A stretch of 64,000 nt of DNA from [Clostridium] innocuum (GTDB taxonomy: Bacteria > Bacillota_I > Bacilli_A > Erysipelotrichales > Erysipelotrichaceae), in the NCBI GenBank assembly GCA_012317185.1, contig CP048838.1, positions 3,720,001-3,784,000 of the forward strand. The letters run 5' to 3'. The notes beneath the pieces were generated by a model, which worked only from the letters and a program-made list of their open reading frames with translations, searched no databases and was not told the DNA's origin. How positions within the stretch are numbered: position 1 is the first letter of the stretch; the number at the start of each line of letters is the position of its first letter. The position numbers were made by a program, and so were the translations under genes. Of the stretch, positions 52,535 through 61,268 are shown piece after piece.

Positions 52535-53297
52535 TTAATACCTCCTCTGAAATCTTATTATTATTTGTTTGTTTAATCGTCAAAATAACACCTACAATAA
52601 CACATGCCATCAATGCTACGCCGAATACCGGTATTTCCAGATATGCCGATAACAGGAAGCCACCAAAGAAGAAAGCAGCGACATCTTTACTGATAATCAT
52701 TCTAACTAACATGGCGAACCCGATTGCAGGAATAATGCCCGTAGCAATCTCCAATCCATGATTTATGAATGGCGGAATAGCAGCCACGATATCTTTAATT
52801 AACGGAGCACCTAAGTAGTAAGAAACAGCTATAATTGCAGATAAGGAAACAATTTCAAAAATCCATCCAATCGTCTCTGTTCTTTCAACACCGCGAGCAT
52901 CTCCTGCAGCAGCACATTTATCTGCATGACCACAGAATACAGGGGAAGTAATAAGCACTCTGAGCCCAGTTTTAATCATCAGTACCAAAGTAGCAACCGG
53001 CACTGCTAAAGCCACCGCAGCACTTGGTTCTCCACCACTGTTAATAACGAAGCTTGTCCCAATAATAGCACCTGATACCATTTCCGGAGGACAGCTTGCT
53101 CCTACCGGGAATGCTCCCAACCAGATAAGCTCCAAGGTAGCTCCTGTCATGATTCCAGTTCTGATATCCCCCAAAACCAAACCAACTAGCGGAGCCATAA
53201 CGATCGGCCTGTTCCACATGGTACTGCCCACTCCATCATGAGCGAAGCCAAAAGCAGCTACCAATGTAATCAATAATGTTTGTACTAATAAATCCAT
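52515..53297 (-). CDS. PTS mannose/sorbose-type EIIC
   Basis: A 260-residue permease: LLVQTLLITLVAAFGFAHDG, MNRPIVMAPLVGLVLGDIRT-like first helices (here MWNRPIVMAPLVGLVLGD) and TGIMTGATLELIWLGAFPVG, the EIIC signature. Six to seven helices follow. AAAGG precedes the ATG. The operon order EIIA, BtpA/SgcQ, EIIB, EIIC, EIID is close to the standard mannose-family arrangement with one inserted gene. Confidence 0.95.
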   Translation of the reverse strand: MDLLVQTLLITLVAAFGFAHDGVGSTMWNRPIVMAPLVGLVLGDIRTGIMTGATLELIWLGAFPVGASCPPEMVSGAIIGTSFVINSGGEPSAAVALAVPVATLVLMIKTGLRVLITSPVFCGHADKCAAAGDARGVERTETIGWIFEIVSLSAIIAVSYYLGAPLIKDIVAAIPPFINHGLEIATGIIPAIGFAMLVRMIISKDVAAFFFGGFLLSAYLEIPVFGVALMACVIVGVILTIKQTNNNKISEEVLSDENEF

Positions 53298-53319
53298 CTT
53301 TTCTTACCCTTTCCTTTCA

Positions 53320-53790
53320 TTAAATAAGTGTCATTACATCTTGCTTTGAATCATCCGGAACCATACGAACTTCCAACTCAATACCTTTATCATTCAGTTT
53401 TTTCAGCAATTCAATCTCTTCATCATTGACAGAAAGTGCTTTGGAAATCTGACGTTTTCCTGCTTCATTTTTAATGCCGCCCAGATTGATTGAAGTAATT
53501 TTGTCATAACCAAAAGCTAATCTGGATACATCTTCAATGTTTTCACAAAGTATCATTAGATTATATTTGTCTGTAACTCCGGCATTTAATGCTTTGATAG
53601 AGTCATCTATGCTTTTCATGACCAATTTCACGCCATTAGGCTTTGACAATCTTAAAGCTGTCATTCTTAATTCATCTTTAACAACAGCATCACTGGCAAT
53701 TAAAATGCAGTCAGTACTGATACTTTTTGTCCAGGTAAACACAACCTGTCCATGTAATAATCTATGGTCTACACGAACTAATACAATCAT
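53320..53790 (-). CDS. PTS mannose/sorbose-type EIIB
   Basis: A 156-residue EIIB: IVLVRVDHRLLHGQVVFTWT holds the phosphorylated His (RLLHGQV), DCILIASDAVVKDELRMTAL follows, and GVKLVMKSIDDSIKALNAGV is the usual central part. It takes phosphate from the EIIA encoded at 54699-55109. GGGAGAATAAG precedes the start; the gene lies only 3 bp after the BtpA/SgcQ gene. Confidence 0.95.
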   Translation of the reverse strand: MIVLVRVDHRLLHGQVVFTWTKSISTDCILIASDAVVKDELRMTALRLSKPNGVKLVMKSIDDSIKALNAGVTDKYNLMILCENIEDVSRLAFGYDKITSINLGGIKNEAGKRQISKALSVNDEEIELLKKLNDKGIELEVRMVPDDSKQDVMTLI

Positions 53791-53793
53791 ATC

Positions 53794-54534
53794 TTATTCT
53801 CCCTTTACTAAAGCATCTCTTACAGCAATCAATTTCTGTACATTCTTTTCATCGACAGTTCCTGTCGCAATATGAGTATCTTTGACCCAGCTTCCAACAA
53901 TACCGCCATCTGCTACTGCAAATTGCTTGGTACAGTTTTCAGCTGTCAAGCCGGCACCTACGATTAACGGGAAATCGCCGATAATATCTCTGAATTCCTG
54001 AATTTTTTTCATGCTGGTTTCCTGACCGGTTTCATCCTGTGAAACCGCAATTGCATCACAGCGTGTCATAGCAGTTTTCAAATCTTCTTCCAGGCTTTTT
54101 CCGGATAAGTATGGTGTATGTTTAAAACGAACACCGCCGATGATATATCCGGGATATCTTGAACGATATAATTTGATGAATTCTGCAAAGCTGATGTCTT
54201 CACGCTCAATTAAATTACCTGCAATAGCATCAATCTGCACAAAGTGTGCTTCATATTTAATAGCTAATTCAAATGTCAAAGTGTTCTGGTATAAGCAATT
54301 AACTCCATAAATGTGATCTTTGTAGTTTTCCTGAAGATATTCTAAAACTGGAATCATATGATTATAGGTTCCAAAATAGTTTTCGACTAATACCGCATCA
54401 GCACCATTGTTGTAATACGTATCGATTTCCTGCTTAGCTATTTCAAATACTTCTTCATCTGTATTTCCTTTAAGATGTAACATTCCGATAATAGGTTTTT
54501 TCCAATTAAAAGCTTCTAAAAAATTTTTATTCAT
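53794..54534 (-). CDS. BtpA/SgcQ-family TIM-barrel protein
   Basis: A 246-residue protein with the family landmarks KPIIGMLHLKGNTDEEVFEI, NGADAVLVENYFGTYNHMIP, YEAHFVQIDAIAGNLI and GDFPLIVGAGLTAENCTKQF. BtpA was linked to photosystem I stability in cyanobacteria; in heterotrophs SgcQ-like members sit in sugar PTS operons with no proven reaction. AAAGGAGGACA precedes the start. Its place between EIIA and EIIB suggests it acts on the imported sugar phosphate. Confidence 0.85.
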   Translation of the reverse strand: MNKNFLEAFNWKKPIIGMLHLKGNTDEEVFEIAKQEIDTYYNNGADAVLVENYFGTYNHMIPVLEYLQENYKDHIYGVNCLYQNTLTFELAIKYEAHFVQIDAIAGNLIEREDISFAEFIKLYRSRYPGYIIGGVRFKHTPYLSGKSLEEDLKTAMTRCDAIAVSQDETGQETSMKKIQEFRDIIGDFPLIVGAGLTAENCTKQFAVADGGIVGSWVKDTHIATGTVDEKNVQKLIAVRDALVKGE

Positions 54535-54698
54535 TTTATTTGTCCTCCTTTTAAAGTTCTTTTATGTTGCTACATGTGTTATTACAGAATAATAAGTTTA
54601 ACATCCTTTACAATGATATTTAGGCAACTATCTTGTAAAGCTTCACAATTATCCCGTAGCCAGAAATTCTTTTTTCATGTCTCTCTCTCCTTCCTTTC
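54535..54698 (-). other. spacer with a 9-codon frame between EIIA and the BtpA/SgcQ gene
   Basis: After the EIIA stop the minus strand has GGAAGGAGAG followed by ATG and the frame MKKEFLATG, then a stop near 54653. The ribosome site is strong for so short a frame. It may be a leader peptide for the downstream genes or the remains of a deleted gene start. Confidence 0.4.
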
Positions 54699-55109
54699 CT
54701 AAAAATCTTCTTCTTCCTGTTTATCTATGCTTTTTCTACAGGTGATTCCTGTTTTAGCCTCATCCATAATATGTGCCATACGCTTCTCACTGACATCATC
54801 ATGATCGCCCAGCAATACACTCAGCACCAGGTTCAAATTCATACCCGACAGAATCGTTACATCGCCAAAGGCTGTCAGCTGCGATAAAGCCGTATGAACA
54901 CTGCCTCCCAGAATATCAGCCAGTATGATCCATGCATCCCTGCTGTTTTCTATCTTCAAACGAAGCTGATCTGCATAATCCTGCGGATTCTGACCCGGAT
55001 ACAGGCAGAACACTTCCACACCCTTTGTAAGATCACCAATGATCATGGATGCGGAATGCAACATACCCTTTGCCAGCTCACCATGTGATGCCAGAATTAT
55101 GTTTGCCAT
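54699..55109 (-). CDS. PTS mannose-type EIIA
   Basis: A 136-residue EIIA-man protein: MANIILASHGELAKGMLHSA holds the phosphorylated His (SHGELAKG); ILADILGGSVHTALSQLTAF and ILSGMNLNLVLSVLLGDHDD are conserved. The C-terminus is an extra polar tail (RKSIDKQEEEDF). GAAGGGAGATGAG precedes the start. It is the first gene of the operon, directly behind a sigma-54 promoter. Confidence 0.95.
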   Translation of the reverse strand: MANIILASHGELAKGMLHSASMIIGDLTKGVEVFCLYPGQNPQDYADQLRLKIENSRDAWIILADILGGSVHTALSQLTAFGDVTILSGMNLNLVLSVLLGDHDDVSEKRMAHIMDEAKTGITCRKSIDKQEEEDF

Positions 55110-55137
55110 ATCTCTCATCTCCCTTCACTTTCTTACG

Positions 55138-55155
55138 TAGCAAAAAGCGTGCCAA
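55138..55155 (-). promoter_or_regulatory. sigma-54 promoter of the mannose-type PTS operon
   Basis: The minus strand reads TTGGCACGCTTTTTGCTA (55155-55138), matching the -24/-12 consensus (TGGCAC, 5 bases, TTGCW). Transcription should start near 55128, about 20 bases before the EIIA start. The same 18 bases precede rpoN. Confidence 0.92.
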
Positions 55156-55291
55156 CTTAGCCTGCTCCATATAAAAAAACAAAATAGCTGCCGCTTTCTG
55201 CAATTTTTCTTTCCAATCTCCCCTATAAACTCTCTCAATATGATTCTTTTTGTGAGCTATAGCACATGAGTTTCTTTTCAAAATGTATATG

Positions 55292-55323
55292 TATCGACGC
55301 TATCCCGCTTTTTATCGACGCTA
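55292..55323. promoter_or_regulatory. paired direct repeats, candidate LevR upstream activating sites
   Basis: TATCGACGCTA occurs at 55292-55302 and 55313-55323, 21 bp apart (two helical turns), about 140-170 bp upstream of the sigma-54 promoter. That is the usual position of enhancer sites for sigma-54 activators. Confidence 0.6.
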
Positions 55324-55500
55324 ATCCAACAGGGAAGTGCTGTTAAATAAAAAAACTCCATCATGAACACACTTTCCACCCCGGATACTGTAAACGCTCG
55401 ATACCGATCGTGCATGTGAGTACCGTCTATGCTTCTGTGAAATATGCACATAAGCAGCTTCTTCTACATTTCATTATTTATAAATCGAAAGCCGTCGTAT

Positions 55501-55588
55501 AAAGAGTACTTTCTATGTCATGCTTTCCTGTATTATCAGGCTACAAAGAGTACTTTCTATGTCATGCTTTCCTGTATTATCAGGCTAC
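55501..55588. repeat. perfect 44-bp tandem duplication
   Basis: Bases 55501-55544 are repeated exactly at 55545-55588 (unit begins AAAGAGTACTTTCTATGTCA). Each unit contains CCTG-TATTAT-CAGG, a small stem. It lies between the activating sites and the LevR gene end. Confidence 0.9.
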
Positions 55589-55629
55589 TATGCGCTCTGG
55601 CTTTCGAATATCATCCCATATATAAAATG

Positions 55630-55671
55630 AAAGCCTTTAACACAGGGATTTTCTCCCGATGTAAAGGCTTT
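55630..55671 (-). terminator. terminator after levR
   Basis: AAAGCCTTTA (55630-55639) and TAAAGGCTTT (55662-55671) form a 10-bp stem directly after the levR stop codon. The T-run is better on the plus strand (five T) than on the minus strand (TTTCATTTTAT), so it may act in both directions. Confidence 0.7.
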
Positions 55672-55674
55672 TTG

Positions 55675-58386
55675 TTAACCATCGTTATGGTCTACATAAT
55701 TGAAGATATACCCGATTTCCTCGACTGGAATCTCCACACCGTAATACTCCTCCACGACACTGAATGCATGCTTTACACACTGAATGAAGGCAGCTTCCTG
55801 CTGTGCAAAATCCTCGATATCTGTAAAAATCTCAATTTCTCTTCTTGTCACTAGGCGTTCAATCAGACAGCATATATGCACATACAGTCCGAAGCAGGTA
55901 TTGTTGGTAAAGCGCAGTCCCAGCTCCAGCTGCAGCTTGTCAATCGCATCCGCAACATGCTCCAGAAGCTTGTTTGGATTGAGAATCGTCAGATTGTTCA
56001 TAATATTTGATAAAGAAAAATTCTTCAGTATGTTTTGCTGGAAGGTCTTCATCTCCTCCTCCCGCATATAGTCCCGGAAATAGATGTTCAATGCATCCAT
56101 TGTATCATTGATAATCAGGTCCTCAATCGGAATGAAACGGATTCCCTCAATATTGGGATTCAGCGTGCCTACTATGCAAATAACCTCATACGCGTCGAAA
56201 AAGGCGTCGTGCATCTGCTTCTCCAGCAAAGTATTATAATCATAGGTCAAAACCTGAATCGGAAAGTTATGCGGCAGGGAATCCGTCAGAATTGTTTTCA
56301 GCTTCTCTGCCGTATTGATCCCGCTGGCACAGGAGCATAAAATCACCTGCTCCTTTCTGCGATGCTCTACGATATGATAATGATATGCACTGTAGGTCTG
56401 CACGGCATCAAATATCTCCTGCATGCCGGCTCCCTGAATCATACCGTTTCCAACCTCAAGTGCCAGCTTGGTTGTCACATTGTTCATAATACCGATATTG
56501 GCATTCTGATTTTCTATTCCCTTATACAGGTCCTCCAAAGAGCCCATGTCCACCAATAGAAACAGTTCCTCAAAACGACCGATTTTGCTAAGATATCGGT
56601 TCAGACGCTCAATGATTTCCTGTGTCGTGACATGCAACGGCATATCGATGGAATCAAAGACATAACGCCCCAGAAATTTGTTCACGGCATCCGCAAGAGA
56701 ACTGGCGGTAGAAAAGCCATGTGCGATGATGATACCGATCCGCTTGTTCAAATCCTGCATACGATTCAGCAGCTTCAGGTGCAGACACAAAATCACCGAA
56801 ATCATATCCTCAAATTTCAAATCCAGGTTATTTTCAAGATGCTCACGGATTTCCCCGGCAATCGCATATTCTCTGGCAAGCTTCTGCTTCAGAAATTTCT
56901 GCAGGGCTGCCATCTGCTTGCGATTCGCCTCCTGCCAGTTGCCAAGCTCCAGTGTATTCTGCATACAATCCGCAATACATGCCGTAATGGCGATCAGGTC
57001 ATTGTTCACATACTTGAAGCCATAGCGCAGAGACAGCATATCGAAGATATTCGAAACAATCCCCTGAACATACTCATTTCCCGATAATGCTGCACTGCTT
57101 CGCAGCATCGTGGCCTCCTGATAAGAATGCATCGCTTTCCCTGCTTCATCAAGACAGACAGGAAACTCATGCGGGGCCTGAAATGCCGCAAGGATATGCT
57201 CCAGCAGCTGAATGATGGGGCGCTCCTTCAATACAAAGCTTTTCAGTTCATGAACAGGAATCATACGCTGACTTTCTCTGGACACCGATTTCCCGCTATC
57301 CTTTCTTTCCCGCAGCTTCTCCGGAAGATTGAACGCACGGATTTCCAGAATACTGCTTTTTTGATCAGATGCAAATAATGCATTTACACAGCTTGCCTGT
57401 ATCGCATTCTTTAATTCTCCGATGTTCCCTTCGCATTCACAGCTTAACAGCAGACGGTATACAAGCGATGATATATGAATCGACTTATGAATACGCTTTT
57501 CCTCATCCTGAAATATGGAATGAATCAGCTGCAGCCGCTCGTGAGAGCCGCGCTCCGCAAGGGATGGGACAGTGACAATCATTGGAATCCTTCGCAGCAG
57601 TGTTTTTAAAAGGACCTCCTGCGGCTTCTCCGTAGTCGCAAATATCAGACGGACACTGGATGTATACCATTTTTCATTATCGCCAACCATATGATAGATG
57701 CCTTTATCCATAAACAGAAACAGCTTTTCCTGGCATTCCGCCTTCAGACAATGCACCTCATCCAAAAACAGAACACCGCCCTCTGCCAGCTTGATCAAAC
57801 CGGGATTATCCCTGTCAGCTCCGGTAAACGCCCCTTTTTTGTGACCAAACAGGTTGGCAGTCAGCAGCTCCGGATTGTTCGCATATTCACTGCAGTTTAC
57901 AATCAGAAAATTTCTATCCTCCGCTATCAGTCCCTGATTTATTGCATACTCATACATAAGCTGCGCCAGAAAGCTTTTTCCGGTTCCTGTCGGTCCATAC
58001 AGCAGAAGCGGAAGACCGGAGGGCGGATAGGATATCGTCGCCTTACACTGATTTACCAGCGAAGCCAGACTTTCATCATAGCCAATCAGCTTCTCAAAAT
58101 CCTGCGGCTGATGCGGCTGCAGCGCTTTTTGAAATTCCTCAAGGGAAATGAATTCACGCTGATGCAGTGAAACACCATACATATCCTCTATCGTATCCCC
58201 GTCATAAAAAACGACCGGCCTGGTATTGATTTTAAGCAGGCGTCCTTCGGCAAACAGCTGATTGAGATACTGTGAAACCATATTGCGGCTCAGCTGCAGC
58301 TGTTCACTGATATACAGCGAGTTCCCCTGATCGCTCATTTCAAGCTTTGTAGCCTCCACCACATAGGCATATACCTTTTCCAACAT
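55675..58386 (-). CDS. levR: LevR-type sigma-54-dependent PTS activator
   Basis: A 903-residue enhancer-binding protein. Order: N-terminal helix-turn-helix (LYISEQLQLSRNMVSQYLNQ), AAA+ domain (~105-330) with Walker A LYGPTGTGKSFLAQLMYEYA, the sigma-54 contact loop KKGAFTGADRDNPG and Walker B EGGVLFLDEVHCL, PRD1 (~450-550), an EIIA-man-like domain (GIIIAHGFSTASSLADAV), an EIIB-gat-like domain (ILCSCASGINTAEKLKTI) and PRD2 at the C-terminus. LevR activates mannose-family PTS operons when dephosphorylated at one site and HPr-phosphorylated at another. It lies next to both its likely target operon and rpoN. Confidence 0.95.
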   Translation of the reverse strand: MLEKVYAYVVEATKLEMSDQGNSLYISEQLQLSRNMVSQYLNQLFAEGRLLKINTRPVVFYDGDTIEDMYGVSLHQREFISLEEFQKALQPHQPQDFEKLIGYDESLASLVNQCKATISYPPSGLPLLLYGPTGTGKSFLAQLMYEYAINQGLIAEDRNFLIVNCSEYANNPELLTANLFGHKKGAFTGADRDNPGLIKLAEGGVLFLDEVHCLKAECQEKLFLFMDKGIYHMVGDNEKWYTSSVRLIFATTEKPQEVLLKTLLRRIPMIVTVPSLAERGSHERLQLIHSIFQDEEKRIHKSIHISSLVYRLLLSCECEGNIGELKNAIQASCVNALFASDQKSSILEIRAFNLPEKLRERKDSGKSVSRESQRMIPVHELKSFVLKERPIIQLLEHILAAFQAPHEFPVCLDEAGKAMHSYQEATMLRSSAALSGNEYVQGIVSNIFDMLSLRYGFKYVNNDLIAITACIADCMQNTLELGNWQEANRKQMAALQKFLKQKLAREYAIAGEIREHLENNLDLKFEDMISVILCLHLKLLNRMQDLNKRIGIIIAHGFSTASSLADAVNKFLGRYVFDSIDMPLHVTTQEIIERLNRYLSKIGRFEELFLLVDMGSLEDLYKGIENQNANIGIMNNVTTKLALEVGNGMIQGAGMQEIFDAVQTYSAYHYHIVEHRRKEQVILCSCASGINTAEKLKTILTDSLPHNFPIQVLTYDYNTLLEKQMHDAFFDAYEVICIVGTLNPNIEGIRFIPIEDLIINDTMDALNIYFRDYMREEEMKTFQQNILKNFSLSNIMNNLTILNPNKLLEHVADAIDKLQLELGLRFTNNTCFGLYVHICCLIERLVTRREIEIFTDIEDFAQQEAAFIQCVKHAFSVVEEYYGVEIPVEEIGYIFNYVDHNDG

Positions 58387-58472
58387 ACTGTCACCGACTC
58401 CCTTTCCTTATGATAAGTGTATAGGGCAAAGATTTGAAAGTCAATGTGGAAACTTATGGAAACGCGCAAATG

Positions 58473-58490
58473 TTGGCACGCTTTTTGCTA
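58473..58490 (+). promoter_or_regulatory. sigma-54 promoter upstream of rpoN
   Basis: TTGGCACGCTTTTTGCTA at 58473-58490 is identical over 18 bases to the promoter of the mannose-type PTS operon. It ends 31 bases before the rpoN start codon, on the plus strand. The expected start of transcription is near 58500. Confidence 0.9.
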
Positions 58491-58521
58491 GGTTATAAAA
58501 AAGAGTGATAGAGGTGATGAT

Positions 58522-59739
58522 ATGACACAATTCCTGCAGCAGAATCAGACCATGAAGCAGACACACATCCTGACACACAAGAATCAGCAGGCATTAAAGA
58601 TTTTGAAGATGGACAGCCGGGAATTGCTGGAGCTGATTTCCGAATGTGTACAGCAGAATCCGTTTCTTGACTTCCATCCCAGTGCACAGGGTGACGATTA
58701 TCTTTTGCAAAATGCGATACAGCGACCGTCCTTACAGGAGGATCTGTATATGCAGCTGCACACGCTGCGTGAGCCCTATGATGAAGCTATCTGCGCCTAT
58801 CTGATTGAATCGCTGGATGAACACGGCTTTTTAAGCGGCTCTGTTTCCGCATATTGTGAGGACCTGCAAATTGATGAGGAGACACTGCTGGGTCAGCTTC
58901 GCATCCTGCAGGGTTTTGAGCCCTGTGGAGTTGCGGCACGCAGTATTCGCGAAGCCCTGATTCTGCAATGCAGGAAAACCCGTAATACCATGGGGGAACA
59001 AATCCTTTCAGAATATGCACAGGAGCTTGCTGAGGGTGATTTAGCGGCAATCGCAGGAGGGATGCAGCTGAGCGTCAGGGAGGTAAAGGAGGTCATTGCT
59101 TCCCTGCGCACCTGTAATCCGGATCCCTGTGCCGCGTACGCAAAAGAACACGTGGAGACGATATTGCCAGAGGTGGAAATCTGTGTACAGGACCAGCAGC
59201 TTCAAATCGTACCCATGCGCTATGGCGCTACGCTTGTGCAGGAGCAGTATGTGCAGGCAATCGAACAAAATGAGCAGCTGAAAGCCTATTTCCGTGAGGC
59301 GAATCTGCTGTTTGAAACACTGAATCGCAGAAATGCCACGCTGTTACTGATCATGAATGAGCTTGTTAGCATACAGAAGCATCATTTTCTGTTTGGGGAT
59401 GAGCTGCAATCCTGCACGCTGCAGCAGCTAGCAGATCAACTCGGTCTGCATGTTTCAACCGTATCACGAGCCTTACAGCACAAATACTACCTTTTTCACG
59501 GGGAATGCTATCCCATCCGCAGCCTGCTGTGTACAGCCACTGCACAGGGTGACAGTAGTGATGCGGTACAGCGGGCAATCACAGAAATCCTGCGCCATGA
59601 GGATCCCTCACATCCGTTCTCCGATCAGCAGCTCGTCATCAAGCTGAGGACGATGGATATCAGCGTATCACGCAGAACCGTCACCAAATATCGTAAGCTT
59701 CTGCATATTCCAAGCAGTACACACAGAAAGCATACATAA
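58522..59739 (+). CDS. rpoN: RNA polymerase sigma-54 factor
   Basis: A 405-residue sigma-54, short but complete. Region I is Gln/Leu-rich (MTQFLQQNQTMKQTHILTHK, then LKILKMDSRELLELISECVQ); the core-binding domain includes LRILQGFEPCGVAARSIREA and SLRTCNPDPCAAYAKE; the helix-turn-helix is TLQQLADQLGLHVSTVSRAL; the RpoN box is VSRRTVTKYRKLL. AGAGGTGATGAT precedes the ATG. It is divergent from levR with a sigma-54 promoter in between, so it probably activates its own synthesis. Confidence 0.96.
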   Translation: MTQFLQQNQTMKQTHILTHKNQQALKILKMDSRELLELISECVQQNPFLDFHPSAQGDDYLLQNAIQRPSLQEDLYMQLHTLREPYDEAICAYLIESLDEHGFLSGSVSAYCEDLQIDEETLLGQLRILQGFEPCGVAARSIREALILQCRKTRNTMGEQILSEYAQELAEGDLAAIAGGMQLSVREVKEVIASLRTCNPDPCAAYAKEHVETILPEVEICVQDQQLQIVPMRYGATLVQEQYVQAIEQNEQLKAYFREANLLFETLNRRNATLLLIMNELVSIQKHHFLFGDELQSCTLQQLADQLGLHVSTVSRALQHKYYLFHGECYPIRSLLCTATAQGDSSDAVQRAITEILRHEDPSHPFSDQQLVIKLRTMDISVSRRTVTKYRKLLHIPSSTHRKHT

Positions 59740-59780
59740 AAAAAGAAAAAGCGGCAACACTTTACAGCAGAGGTGTCGCT

Positions 59781-61007
59781 ATGAAAAAAACAAATACAGG
59801 CCATGCACAGGAGCAGCCTTTGAACTGCTGTGTCATGACCATGGGAATCAAGCATGCAGAACAGCTTGTGCTGCTGTTTGGAAAAACGCGGGTGATACAG
59901 CTTATGAATCAGCTTTCTGAACAGGCACAGCACCTGCTTCCCAAAAGAGCGCAGATTGCACAGCTTTCAGATTACCGTCTGCTTTTTCTACTACCATCCT
60001 ATACACGACTGGATGCGCTGCGTCTGGTATATGACCTGGATGACTGCTGTGATGCAATCGCGCAGCAGCTGTATGCGGCACGGCTTGCTTTATCGTTCGG
60101 CATCTGCCTGCCGTATACCTTGGATACTCTGGAGGATGCCATACAGTGTGCGGAATACTGCCGCCTTCATGATCGTGACTGCGAGCGGTTTTCCACATCC
60201 TATGCCTTTTATTCCAGACAGGCCAAGGAACAGCTGCATCACCGCTACCAGCTGGAACAAAAAATTCTAAACGCCCTGCACCGACAGGAATTCGAGCTGT
60301 TTCTACAGCCGAAAGTCAATACAAAGACCCGGCAGGTCGTTGGTGCAGAGGCACTGCTTCGCTGGATTCATAACGGCGTCTGTATACCCCTGCAGGATTT
60401 TCTTCCTGTCGCAGATCAGAATACCTGCATCCGACTGCTGGACACCTATATGTTTGAACGCGTCTGTCAGCTTCTTGCACAGCGCCATGCACAGGGACAG
60501 CCGCTCCTTCCTATCAGTATTAACGTATCCAAAGCTTCCTTTGAGGACGGACACTACTATCTTGGAGAAATCCTCGATATCTGTAAACGCTATGGTGTTG
60601 ATCCTTCCTTGCTGGAGCTGGAGCTGCATGAGGATATTCCCTTTGAACATAAAGAGCAGGTACAGATGTTTGTGCTGAGACTGAAGGGGGCGGGACTGCG
60701 TTGTTCTCTGGATGATTTTGGAAGCTCCCGCTGCAACCTGCATGTCCTGAGCTGGATCGATGTGGATATGGTAAAGCTGGATCATTCCTTTTTTGCCGGT
60801 CCATGGAACAGCCGCCAGCAGATACTCTTACAGCACATCATCCCTATGCTGCACAGGCTTCACATCCCCATACTTGCGGAAGGTGTGGAAACACAGGAGC
60901 AGGTACAGTTTCTCACAGACCTGCACTGCACGCTGATTCAGGGCTTTTATTACTCCCCACCGGTTTCTGTTCATCAATTCTTCCAAGAAAATGAAATTAT
61001 CGAGTAA
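59781..61007 (+). CDS. EAL-domain c-di-GMP phosphodiesterase with degenerate GGDEF-like N-terminus
   Basis: A 408-residue protein. Residues ~15-150 look like a worn GGDEF fold without the signature (LSDYRLLFLLPSYTRLDALR). The EAL domain (~165-405) keeps the main residues: GAEALLRWIHN, PISINVSKASFED, LLELELHEDIPFE, CSLDDFGSSRCNL, DMVKLDHSFFA and ILAEGVETQEQVQFL, then IQGFYY. It is therefore probably active in hydrolysing c-di-GMP. It has no signal peptide. It lies 41 bp after rpoN and might share its transcript, linking sigma-54 output to c-di-GMP. Confidence 0.88.
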   Translation: MKKTNTGHAQEQPLNCCVMTMGIKHAEQLVLLFGKTRVIQLMNQLSEQAQHLLPKRAQIAQLSDYRLLFLLPSYTRLDALRLVYDLDDCCDAIAQQLYAARLALSFGICLPYTLDTLEDAIQCAEYCRLHDRDCERFSTSYAFYSRQAKEQLHHRYQLEQKILNALHRQEFELFLQPKVNTKTRQVVGAEALLRWIHNGVCIPLQDFLPVADQNTCIRLLDTYMFERVCQLLAQRHAQGQPLLPISINVSKASFEDGHYYLGEILDICKRYGVDPSLLELELHEDIPFEHKEQVQMFVLRLKGAGLRCSLDDFGSSRCNLHVLSWIDVDMVKLDHSFFAGPWNSRQQILLQHIIPMLHRLHIPILAEGVETQEQVQFLTDLHCTLIQGFYYSPPVSVHQFFQENEIIE

Positions 61008-61158
61008 TTCATTGCTGAAGCACATTCTGGCAATACGCAATGATCCAAAGAACGAAACGGCATCGATTCATGCTATCACATATACAGAGTTGCACATATA
61101 AGTATTGTCGGGTAATTTCACGGTTTATCCATTTAGACAGGAGAACCACAGAAATGTA

Positions 61159-61211
61159 AAAAGGAAGCACATGTCTGCCGCTAAGCGTACAGACCCTGCT
61201 TCCTTTTGTTT
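61159..61211. terminator. terminator between the EAL and GNAT genes
   Basis: AAAAGGAAGCA (61159-61169) and TGCTTCCTTTT (61197-61207) form an 11-bp stem, followed by GTTT. It lies between two converging genes. Confidence 0.75.
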
Positions 61212-61268
61212 AATTGAAATGCATATCAACTCTTACTTGTCAGAATGCTGACCTGTATGTCTCCCTGC

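Noticed and set aside
55501..55588. The tandem 44-bp repeat as a minimal CRISPR array
   Set aside because: The two units are directly adjacent with no spacers, and no cas genes are present.
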